64,000 nucleotides of DNA from assembly GCA_963377175.1 (NCBI GenBank), contig CAUJNA010000508.1, forward strand, positions 92,501 to 156,500. Reading direction: 5' to 3'. Source of the DNA: Effrenium voratum. Its lineage: Eukaryota > Sar > Dinophyceae > Suessiales > Symbiodiniaceae. This document shows, piece after piece, positions 57,778 through 64,000 of the stretch (its first letter is position 1; each line of letters opens with the position of its first letter). The notes under the pieces are model-generated. The model was given only the letters and a program-made list of their open reading frames with translations, was not told where the DNA came from and ran no database searches. A program made the position numbers and the translations under genes.

Positions 57778-57846
57778 TACATGATATTATTTTTAATAAT
57801 ATCATACAATTTATGAATTACATGATATTATTTTTAATAATATCAT
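57778..57846. repeat. Two identical 28-bp hairpin repeats
   Basis: TACATGATATTATTTTTAAT.. occurs at 57,778-57,805 and 57,819-57,846, 41 bp apart. Each contains GATATTATT-TTT-AATAATATC, a 9-bp stem with a 3-nt loop. It fills the gap between the integrase start and the upstream gene's stop, so it could end one transcript or control the next. Confidence 0.9.
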
Positions 57847-57850
57847 TCAA

Positions 57851-58216
57851 TTACACTAAATGCTTTTGACACGGTGCAGTAGCATTGCCTGCTACGAGAC
57901 ATTTCTTAGACTTCTTATGTTCTGCAAGATTTGATTTACAACTTAGCTGACTTCCACAAATATCACATACACATGAGTGTTTTGTCTTTTCTTTATAGTA
58001 TGTTTTAAAATAGTTATCATCATTTGGTTTCCTATTGTAGTATCCGTTATCCTGTTTTCTCCATTCAACATTTTTTGTCTTCGGTTCTTCTTCTGATGAT
58101 ATGTCGCTTGTTTCTGAACTAATAAATTCATCATTTCCTATACTGTTCCATAACATATCAAACATATCATTAGTCATTGTCATTTTCACGCCATTATCAA
58201 CAAAATATGACGGCAT
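57851..58216 (-). CDS. C2HC zinc-finger protein, 121 aa
   Basis: N-terminal acidic half (NDEFISSETSDISSEEEPKT), basic/aromatic middle, and a C-terminal finger CDICGSQLSCKSNLAEHKKS followed by KKC: C-x2-C-x12-H-x5-C spacing, a C2HC variant of the classical DNA-binding finger. The start at 58,216 is supported by a copy of the ACTTAAAGA motif 28 bp upstream. It lies directly upstream of the integrase in the same direction. A regulatory or DNA-binding role is inference. Confidence 0.75.
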   Translation of the reverse strand: MPSYFVDNGVKMTMTNDMFDMLWNSIGNDEFISSETSDISSEEEPKTKNVEWRKQDNGYYNRKPNDDNYFKTYYKEKTKHSCVCDICGSQLSCKSNLAEHKKSKKCLVAGNATAPCQKHLV

Positions 58217-58243
58217 TATATTTTATATATTAAAGGTGATTAT

Positions 58244-58252
58244 TCTTTAAGT
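58244..58252 (-). promoter_or_regulatory. ACTTAAAGA motif (ACTTAAAGAATAATCACCTT)
   Basis: Sense orientation, 28 bp upstream of the ATG at 58,216. Fourth copy of the motif. Confidence 0.6.
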
Positions 58253-58283
58253 GATTTTTTATTATTTTCCTATAATTAGACTT

Positions 58284-59162
58284 TTATTTTTTCTTCTTAC
58301 CTCGGCTACTTTTTGTATTTGTGCTTTCTGGGCTTCTACTCCTGCTTCTTGTTTCCATGTGTTCCCTCGTCCATTCACTACCTCTTGCTATTTCTTGGGG
58401 TGAGTTGCTCCTGCTTCTTGTTTCTAATTGTCTTCTGTTCATTTGATTATCTCTTGCTCTTTCTTCTGGTGAGTGGCTTCTGCTTCTTGCTTCTACCTGT
58501 CGTCTTGACCAGAATGATGCCCTCGGTTGTTCTTCTTCCTGTTCTCTTGATTGTTCTGATGGTGTGGATGTCTTCTTGTCACGTTTGAATAGTTCAAATA
58601 TGCTCTTGTCTTCTCCACCTAAAAATATGTTTCTTAACGACTTTATTTCTCGGCTTTCCTCTTTCTTCTCTTCCTCTTTCACGGTTGATGCTGACGATGA
58701 TGACGTTAAATGAAGACTTTGTAAATCTTCCTGCTTTTCATCAGACTGTTTTAAATCATTTTCTTTTACATCTTTTGGTTCATCTGACTTTTTCTTTTCT
58801 TCAGTCCTGCCTGAAATTGCATTGCTATAAATTTCATCAGCAAAATATTTTGCTACATATCGTGTTGTTTGCGCGTCTGCCTCGTTGTTCTCATACAACT
58901 GTGATGTCGGTGCTATTTCATCAAACATATCAGGGAACAATTCATGTTGAAGAACTTGTTTATCAGTTTGAACCCTAGCATTCAACCGTAGTCTCCTATC
59001 GTATTTTGAAAGGTCAAAATCGTCAAAACCTAAATTGTTAATTGACAAGTCAATTACCTGTCTTTCGGGGATGATTTCAATTTTGAATCTGTGTGTCATC
59101 GCTTCTTTCAGCATTTCATCAAAAGTAGGGCGTCGGTGTGATCCATAATATTTATCAGTCAT
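58284..59162 (-). CDS. Unknown protein with C-terminal SR-type repeats, 292 aa
   Basis: The N-terminal 80 residues look folded (RRPTFDEMLKEAMTHRFKIE, LGFDDFDLSKYDRRLRLNAR). The middle is charged and low-complexity (KKKSDEPKDVKENDLKQSDE). The C-terminus has three imperfect repeats of about 22 residues, each containing (R/T)R(E/Q)xx(E)xRSRSxSPE, and ends in KKKK. Arg-Ser repeats are typical phosphorylation targets and nucleic-acid binders; a DNA-condensing or nuclear role is inference. The opening RPTFDEMLKE matches a motif found twice in the 59,578 gene. Only 21 bp separates it from the upstream gene. Confidence 0.75.
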   Translation of the reverse strand: MTDKYYGSHRRPTFDEMLKEAMTHRFKIEIIPERQVIDLSINNLGFDDFDLSKYDRRLRLNARVQTDKQVLQHELFPDMFDEIAPTSQLYENNEADAQTTRYVAKYFADEIYSNAISGRTEEKKKSDEPKDVKENDLKQSDEKQEDLQSLHLTSSSSASTVKEEEKKEESREIKSLRNIFLGGEDKSIFELFKRDKKTSTPSEQSREQEEEQPRASFWSRRQVEARSRSHSPEERARDNQMNRRQLETRSRSNSPQEIARGSEWTREHMETRSRSRSPESTNTKSSRGKKKK

Positions 59163-59183
59163 ATGAAGTATTATAGATTATTC

Positions 59184-59615
59184 TTATGCTCCTTCTGGCA
59201 TTTCTTTTGGTATTCCAAATGAACCGTCCATCATGTTTTGACTATCTTCTTTTTCCTTAGGTCGTGGGTGGAAAACTGAGTAATACACTTTATCATTGTA
59301 AAACCTTACTAACTTCAAGCTCTGTTCCTTCTTTATAAAATCACCATCGCTATTAATTAAAGCATTATATAATTCAGTGAATTCTTTATAAACACTGTCT
59401 TTCATCTTTCTAAATCCTTTCAGTTTGTCCATGACTTCTTTCATCTCTTCTGGTTTGCTTGCAAGACAAGCGGGTGTTAGTTCAGACGCTCTTTTCTTAA
59501 ACTCGTTGTAACCATAAGCGTCTTCTGCTTTTGCTTCTACTTCAACAACTGGGTCGTCTTCTCGTTCATCTTCTTCTTCACCTTCCTCTAATGGTTCTAA
59601 TTCTGGCATTTTCAT
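59184..59615 (-). CDS. Unknown acidic protein, 143 aa
   Basis: Begins MKMPELEPLEEGEEEDERED, a strongly acidic N-terminus, followed by a predicted helical body (EEMKEVMDKLKGFRKMKDSV) and SLKLVRFYNDKVYYSVFHPR. No family recognised. Its start overlaps the last 38 bp of the upstream gene in another frame, so the two are tightly coupled. Same strand and compact spacing as the rest of the minus-strand cluster. Confidence 0.75.
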   Translation of the reverse strand: MKMPELEPLEEGEEEDEREDDPVVEVEAKAEDAYGYNEFKKRASELTPACLASKPEEMKEVMDKLKGFRKMKDSVYKEFTELYNALINSDGDFIKKEQSLKLVRFYNDKVYYSVFHPRPKEKEDSQNMMDGSFGIPKEMPEGA

Positions 59616-60117
59616 TAGCGGACACCATTGAATGAACTTCTACACTGGCAGGATATGAACTCTTTGAAACAGCACTTGCCATTTCTTCATGTTGTTCTTT
59701 CCAAAGTCTCATTCGCTCAGCAAGTTCTTCTTTCTTTTTGTTTGTTTCCGTCAATCTTTCTTGAATGAAAGACTGGTGTTGTTTCAGTGTGTCAGCAAGT
59801 TTCAGTTCATCACCAAGTTTAGCTCTTCCACTGCCTCCGTCCGACATTGCTCCTTTCATAACTTCTTCTCTTCGGTTCAGTTCTTGTTTCTTTTGAATGT
59901 CTAAGGCGTCTTTATTATCAAATTGACTCCCGTCTTGGTTTAATCTGTATCTTGTCGCTTTTCTGTCTATTAGATTTTCAATAGATGGGCGGTTCTCATC
60001 ACTTACCAAAGTTTCTTTTAACAATTCATCACAAGAAGGTCTCAAATGTACTTGTGATTTCAATGGCCCTACTTTTACCGGTCCTACTGTATTCAACCTA
60101 TTCATTGATTTAATCAT
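59578..60117 (-). CDS. Unknown coiled-coil protein with RPSxxEL motifs, 179 aa
   Basis: Residues about 27-60 contain two copies of a short motif, LRPSCDELLKETL and NRPSIENLIDRKA, resembling RRPTFDEMLKEAM at the start of the 58,284 protein. The second half (KQHQSFIQERLTETNKKKEE onward) is a predicted coiled coil. Possibly a structural or scaffold partner, but that is inference. It overlaps the downstream gene by 38 bp and lies 26 bp from the upstream one. Confidence 0.75.
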   Translation of the reverse strand: MIKSMNRLNTVGPVKVGPLKSQVHLRPSCDELLKETLVSDENRPSIENLIDRKATRYRLNQDGSQFDNKDALDIQKKQELNRREEVMKGAMSDGGSGRAKLGDELKLADTLKQHQSFIQERLTETNKKKEELAERMRLWKEQHEEMASAVSKSSYPASVEVHSMVSANENARIRTIRGR

Positions 60118-60143
60118 ATTATATTAATTATTTAGAAAATACA

Positions 60144-60374
60144 TTAATCAGAGATATTCTTAATCATTTCTTCTAAATGTGTCTTTCTTACTGTTTGTTG
60201 TTCCTTTGTTTGTATTCCGTTTGGTGGCCGTGTGTTGTCTAATATGTTTCTTATTCTGTCTAACTCCTTTCTGTAACTTTCGGTTCTGTTGCTTTCAGCT
60301 AAATCATTCCTATACTTTATTAATGCTCCCTGTGATTGTCTCGCTTCCAGTGTGTCCTTCAACTGTTTAAACAT
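60144..60374 (-). CDS. Unknown small helical protein, 76 aa
   Basis: MFKQLKDTLEARQSQGALIK and onward is highly charged and predicted helical, with a Pro-rich break (TRPPNGIQTKEQQ). No cysteines, membrane segment or known domain. Placed 26 bp upstream of the coiled-coil gene in the same direction. Confidence 0.65.
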   Translation of the reverse strand: MFKQLKDTLEARQSQGALIKYRNDLAESNRTESYRKELDRIRNILDNTRPPNGIQTKEQQTVRKTHLEEMIKNISD

Positions 60375-60530
60375 TCATTCTTGAAGCAACTCCCCATAAA
60401 TCTGAAACATAATAATGACATTTTACTTGTGGTGCCCTTTTAAATTCTACATTTCTATGACTTCTCATAAGCATGATTAATATATATTTTAATTAGATTA
60501 TTATTTAAAACATTGGTGAAGATAATTTGT

Positions 60531-60998
60531 TTATTTGTTCTTGTTTATCTTGTTTTTCTTTTGTTTCAGTTCTTCATAATGTTGGTTTAATAATTCTGTT
60601 GCTGTGGGTTTCTTAATGGTTTCTTTAATCACTTCTTGTTTTATTTCATTCTTAATCTCTTCTTCCACTTCTGGTTTTATCTTTCTTATATGTTGTTGTG
60701 GTTTAACTGGTAATAACTCAGTAGGTGCTCCCTTACAATTTTTGGGATGTGAGTGTCTCAAACTTTTCAATGTCATCTTTTTAGAGCATTGTTCACATTC
60801 TACTAATTCAACTTCTTTTTTAGTTCTTGGTAATTCTTTTGCTTTCGCTTTTGGTTCAGGAGTGACTTCTTCAGGTTTAACTTCTGCTGGCGTTGGTTCT
60901 TCATTAACTGTTTCATTTTGTTCAACAACTTCATTATTAATAGGTGCTTCTTCTGTTTTAGTTTCATTATTAACATCTACTACCTCAATACTTGACAT
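60531..60998 (-). CDS. Zinc-finger protein with Glu/Lys-rich arms, ~155 aa
   Basis: From MSSIEVVDVNNETKTEE (60,998) the protein has an acidic N-terminus (EEPTPAEVKPEEVTPEPKA), a single finger VECEQCSKKMTLKSLRHSHP followed by KNC (C-x2-C ... H-x-H/C type), then a basic, helical C-terminus (KPTATELLNQHYEELKQKKN). A start 24 codons upstream is open, but the extra residues come from the perfect palindrome at 61,001-61,040, so the inner ATG is preferred. A nucleic-acid-binding role is likely; the specific function is unknown. Confidence 0.75.
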   Translation of the reverse strand: MSSIEVVDVNNETKTEEAPINNEVVEQNETVNEEPTPAEVKPEEVTPEPKAKAKELPRTKKEVELVECEQCSKKMTLKSLRHSHPKNCKGAPTELLPVKPQQHIRKIKPEVEEEIKNEIKQEVIKETIKKPTATELLNQHYEELKQKKNKINKNK

Positions 60999-61000
60999 AT

Positions 61001-61040
61001 AATATATATAGATTTTCCATATGGAAAATCTATATATATT
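61001..61040. promoter_or_regulatory. Perfect 40-bp palindrome
   Basis: AATATATATAGATTTTCCAT is followed immediately by its exact reverse complement, with no spacer. It begins at the stop codon of the GIY-YIG gene and ends two bases before the next gene's ATG (60,998). It could act as a terminator hairpin, a promoter operator or a cruciform. It is also the left limit of what the inverted duplication could have carried. Confidence 0.9.
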
Positions 61041-61774
61041 TAATTTGCAAAATATGTACTTTTTAACCATTCTTGATGGATATTGCTTTGTAAATGCCTT
61101 GCCTTATGATTTTTTGAAAATCTACCTCCACATTCACAATCTTTTTTAGTTTTTCTTTCTTCATTAAACTTATCCTTATTTTTGAAATACCATTCAGCGT
61201 GGTATTCTTTGATTCTATCTTTGTTTGTCTCAGCATAAACTTTTTTCTTTTGATTTATGGTGTCTTTGTTTTTTGTATAGTACAACTTTTTTCTTTCCAA
61301 TACTTTGTCTTTATTATTATCAGTATAATATTTTGCTTTTTGTAATATGTCTTCTCTATTTTCTTGATAGTATTCCCTTTTTCTCTCTAATATTTGTTCT
61401 CTGTTGTCATCATAATACTCTTTAATGCTTCTTCCCGCAACGTGTTTATTTACACATTCTTCCTCTCTTTGAAATTGTCCTTCTCTTGCTTCTAACTCCT
61501 TCTTACTATTACACAAGTAATCTTCTACCCATTCAATCTTACAATTTTCAACTCCAAACTCATCAAACAAATCAAATACTTTATAATATCCTTTGTCTGA
61601 ACCCCTTTTCCATATATTATAAGAAGCTCTATGTCTTGCCATTCTTTGACTTAATGTTTCAGTTGTACTTCCAATATAGCATTTTGTAAAAGCATTGTCC
61701 CACACTTTGTAAATCTTACCGTAGTTATAACGATTTCCGTTAGTAAATATACATAAGTTATCTTTATATATCAT
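61040..61774 (-). CDS. GIY-YIG endonuclease with C-terminal finger, 244 aa
   Basis: The N-terminal nuclease core runs GKIYKVWDNAFTKCYIGSTT (the GIY and YIG elements as KIY and YIG), then SQRMARHRASY with the conserved Arg, and EAREGQFQREEECVNKHVAG with the probable catalytic Glu and following Asn. The middle (about 125-205) is five or so 17-18 residue repeats of the type YY.(D/E)N(R/K)(E/D).IL.RK. The C-terminus, CECGGRFSKNHKARHLQSNI followed by H, is a C2H2-like finger. GIY-YIG nucleases nick DNA and are common in large viruses and homing elements. Starts 10 bp after the capsid-like gene, same strand. A truncated, frameshifted second copy lies in the opposite arm at 63,423. Confidence 0.88.
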   Translation of the reverse strand: MIYKDNLCIFTNGNRYNYGKIYKVWDNAFTKCYIGSTTETLSQRMARHRASYNIWKRGSDKGYYKVFDLFDEFGVENCKIEWVEDYLCNSKKELEAREGQFQREEECVNKHVAGRSIKEYYDDNREQILERKREYYQENREDILQKAKYYTDNNKDKVLERKKLYYTKNKDTINQKKKVYAETNKDRIKEYHAEWYFKNKDKFNEERKTKKDCECGGRFSKNHKARHLQSNIHQEWLKSTYFAN

Positions 61775-61784
61775 TTACCCCTTA

Positions 61785-62583
61785 TCAAATAATATCACTC
61801 TTTACGAAAAGGAGACTAAAACTACAATTCACCCCATTTAAATTAATTTCATTTCCTATTGAATTACAAATCCAAAAATCTAATTGTTTAAAGCTTCTAT
61901 TTGATACATCCAAGAAATCAAGAGGGTTCAACTCATTATCAAAGACAATTCCCGCGTGTGGTGCTGTGACTGGTACTTTCTTAACAACTGTACTATCGCC
62001 CGTTCTTAAATTTACTTGATTATAATTAGACAATTGAGAAGAATGAATATAAATATTTCTCATAGGTTGAAAATTGATAAACTCAGAAACATAAGGATTA
62101 TTGTATTGATAAACTGCAACTTGATAATTTCCTAAAACTTCGTTAACAGAACGTAAATTATTAGCATCAAAAGTTCCATTCCAACTATAATCTGTATATG
62201 TTAGTTTCATTTGTTCATCAGTTAACACAGCAAACTTTCTATCGGCATAGTTTGAATACATTGTTATTTTATTAGTTTTTACACTGTAAAAAATCATAAG
62301 TATTTGAGAAATTAGTATTATCTACAACACCATTTATTTTTGCCTTTAATTCTGTCGCTAGTTCTGTGCCAGTAAATACTCCTTCGTCCAATTGTAACGC
62401 TAAATAATAAAAATATAGTATATTATTTAACCATGATTGTATTGAATACCAAGAGTTAGGGAATGTTACTTCGTGAAAGTAGCAATGAACTCCGTTGTCT
62501 GTTTGTAATGTTTCTGGTAATTCAACTTTGAAATTAGATGATGAACCACTAATCCTATGAGCACTGTCAACATAGACCTTCTT
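61785..62583 (-). pseudogene. Minor capsid (penton-like) protein, left copy, split
   Basis: On the minus strand the frame opens at the palindrome centre with KKVYVDSAHRISGSSSNFKV, then CYFHEVTFPNSWYSIQSWLN, ending at a stop (62,272). A second frame (62,297 to 61,785) continues with YSNYADRKFAVLTDEQMKLT and ends FSLLFVKSDII. The order 'DS.xR.SG..SNF...LPE', then 'EVTFPNSWYSI', resembles minor capsid proteins of Polintons and PLVs, which form pentons at virion vertices. No ATG precedes the first block, so the 5' end was cut by the rearrangement. The +1 shift near 62,280 is shared with the right copy, so it predates the duplication or is a genuine recoding site. Confidence 0.65.
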
Positions 62584-62613
62584 TTCTAATCAAAAATTAT
62601 TCTGTTGACTTAC

Positions 62614-63411
62614 AAGAAGGTCTATGTTGACAGTGCTCATAGGATTAGTGGTTATCATCTAATTTCAAAGTTGAATTACCAGAAACATTGCAAACAGACA
62701 ACGGAGTTCATTGCTACATTCAAGAAGTAACATTCCCTAACTCTTGGTATTCAATACAGTCAGGGTTAAATAATATACTATACTTGTATTATTTAGCGTT
62801 ACCATTGGACGAAGGAGCATTTACTGGCACAGAACTAGCGACAGAATTAAAGGCAAAAATAAATGGTGTTGTAGATAGTACTAATTTCTCAAATACTTAT
62901 GATTTTTCACAGTGTAAAAACTAATAAAATAATAATTTATTCAAACTATGCCGATAGAAAGTTTGCTGTGTTAACTGATGAACAAATGAAACTAACATAT
63001 ACAGATTATAGTTGGAATGGAACTTTTGATGCTAATAATTTACGTTCTGTTAATGAAGTTTTAGGAAACTATCAAGTTGCAGTTTATCAATACAATAATC
63101 CTTATGTTTCTGAGTTTATCAATCTTCAACCTATTAGAAATATTTATATTCATTCTTCTCAATTGTCTAATTATAATCAAGTAAATTTAAGAACGGGCGA
63201 TAGTACAGTTGTTAAGAAAGTACCAGTCACAGCACCACACGCGGGAGTTGTCTTTGATAATGAGTTGAACCCTCTTGATTTCTTGGATGTATCAAATAGA
63301 AGCTTTAAACAATTAGATTTTTGGATTTGTAATTCATTAGGAAATGAAATTGATTTAAATGGGGTGAATTGTAGTTTTAGTCTCCTTTTCGTAAAGAGTG
63401 ATATTATTTGA
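62614..63411 (+). pseudogene. Minor capsid (penton-like) protein, right copy, split
   Basis: Mirror copy of the 61,785-62,583 gene. It lacks an ATG, has lost one base near 62,651 (GGTTATCAT where the other copies have GGTTCATCAT), and has the same frame change near 62,920. The two long pieces are 62,688-62,924 and 62,899-63,411. Substitutions relative to the left copy (for example GVFTG/AFTG, NFQPM/NLQPI) keep the protein pattern. Confidence 0.65.
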
Positions 63412-63422
63412 TAAGGGGTAAA

Positions 63423-63917
63423 TGATATATAAAGATAACTTATGTATATTTACTAATAGAAAATCGTTATAACTACGGTAAGATTTACAAAGTGTGGGAC
63501 AATGCTTTTACAAAATGCTATATTGGAAGTACAACTGAAACATTAAGTCAAAGAATGGCAAGACATAGGGCTTCTTATAATATATGGAAAAGGGGTTCAG
63601 ACAAAGGATGTTATAAAGTATTTGATTTGTTTGATGAGTTGGGAGTTGAAGATTGTAAGATTGAATGGGTAGAAGATTACTTGTGTAATGGTAAGAAGGA
63701 GTTAGAAGCAAGAGAAGGACAATTTCAATCAGAGGAAGAATGTGTAAATAAACACGTTGCGGGAAGAAGCATTAAAGAGTATTATGATGACAACAGAGAA
63801 CAAATATTAGAGAGAAAAAGGGAATACTACCAAGACAATAGAGAAGAAATATTACAAAAAACAAAATATTATACTGGTAATAATAAAGACAAAGTATTGG
63901 AAAGAAAAAAGTTGTAC
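63423..63917 (+). pseudogene. GIY-YIG endonuclease, truncated and frameshifted copy
   Basis: Starts with the same MIYKDNLCIFTN as the 61,774 gene, but an extra A near 63,460 shifts the frame and gives an early stop. The body is otherwise recognisable (KIYKVWDNAF, RMARHRASY, EAREGQFQ, NKHVAGRS) up to the repeat KVLERKKLY, where it joins the start of another capsid-like copy. The C-terminal third, including the finger, is missing. Confidence 0.85.
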
Positions 63918-64000
63918 AAGAAGGTCTATGTTGACAGTGCTCATAGGATTAGTGGTTCATCATCTAATTTCAAAGTTGAATTACCAGAAACATTACAAAC
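63918..64000 (+). pseudogene. Start of a third capsid-like copy, cut by window end
   Basis: 83 bp identical in kind to 62,614 onward (AAGAAGGTCTATGTTGACAG ... ACATTACAAAC). It keeps the C that the right copy lost (GGTTCATCAT), so it reads like the left copy. It is in frame with the truncated GIY-YIG body across the junction (KKLY then KKVYVDSAHR). Confidence 0.9.

Larger units (their letters stand above)
61040..63917. repeat. Inverted duplication of a capsid-like + GIY-YIG cassette
   Basis: The left arm (62,583 leftward to at least 61,280) and right arm (62,614-63,917) are reverse complements, separated by a 30-bp spacer. Arms differ by scattered substitutions and a few indels (for example one base missing near 62,651 and one extra base near 63,460 on the right). 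The right arm ends inside the GIY-YIG gene, exactly where a third, direct copy of the arm begins. Confidence 0.93.
51240..64000. mobile_element. Polinton/Maverick or PLV-like element (right end outside window)
   Basis: An abrupt change to AT-rich, gene-dense DNA with a protein-primed family B polymerase, a retroviral-type integrase, a GIY-YIG nuclease, a candidate minor capsid protein and several small zinc-finger or unknown proteins. Polymerase plus integrase defines Polintons/Mavericks, and a jelly-roll minor capsid protein is part of their virus-like module in Polintons and PLVs. The major capsid protein, FtsK/HerA-type ATPase and protease are not visible and would have to lie right of 64,000 or be lost. 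No terminal inverted repeat or target duplication can be defined with one end. Integration into host DNA is inferred from the composition step at 51,240; a chimeric assembly is the alternative. Confidence 0.85.

Noticed and set aside
58313..58978. Plus-strand frames resembling membrane proteins opposite the SR-repeat gene
   Set aside because: Antisense shadows of a well-supported minus-strand gene.

Overview
The window joins two very different kinds of DNA. Positions 1 to about 51,240 are GC-moderate to GC-rich, gene-poor and repeat-dense. Positions 51,240-64,000 are strongly AT-rich, compact and coding. The host part looks like a dinoflagellate chromosome. It carries isolated pentatricopeptide (PPR) exons of the type common in dinoflagellates (YNAAISACEKG near 46.48 kb, YGAAISACEK near 48.12 kb, a third near 37.7 kb). 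It also has a 15/16 match to the 3' part of the dinoflagellate spliced leader at 37,101-37,116 and a Ty1/copia-type integrase remnant at 35.2-35.5 kb. Species cannot be told.

Host layout. 1-11 kb: microsatellites and copy A of a diverged segmental duplication (6.2-8.1 kb; copy B lies at 27.8-31.2 kb). 11-24.4 kb: one repeat family in several forms: a roughly 660-bp tandem array (11.1-14.2 kb), a long palindrome (14.3-16.1 kb), scattered copies (20.2-22.3 kb) and a roughly 466-bp array with an internal micro-inversion (22.4-24.4 kb). All carry one short conserved core. Two GC-rich arrays of CCGGAACGGGG motifs (16.3-16.9 and 18.55-19.4 kb) begin with the same leader. 25.2-27.5 kb: repeats carrying G-run/C-run hairpins. 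32-35 kb: simple repeats, a 100-N gap and the copia fragment. 37.7-48.2 kb: PPR exons on the + strand, interrupted by a large imperfect inverted repeat (38.4-39.7 versus 41.95-43.65 kb) and a small MITE-like element.

The AT-rich block is the most informative part. It is a Polinton/Maverick or polinton-like-virus (PLV) type element, truncated by the right edge of the window. It encodes a protein-primed family B DNA polymerase (+ strand, 53.07-56.87 kb, broken by two stops and about ten frameshifts), an apparently intact retroviral-type integrase convergent with it, and a tightly packed minus-strand cluster of zinc-finger and unknown proteins. A GIY-YIG endonuclease and a protein resembling the Polinton/PLV minor capsid (penton) protein follow. 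The capsid-like/GIY-YIG pair is present as a near-perfect inverted duplication (61.04-63.92 kb), and a third, head-to-tail copy starts at 63,918. Major capsid protein, packaging ATPase and maturation protease are not seen and may lie beyond 64,000.

A shared motif (ACTTAAAGA followed by a TTAA-containing stretch) precedes four start codons of the element, and perfect intergenic palindromes separate some genes. Most host open frames are not convincing genes and were left out.
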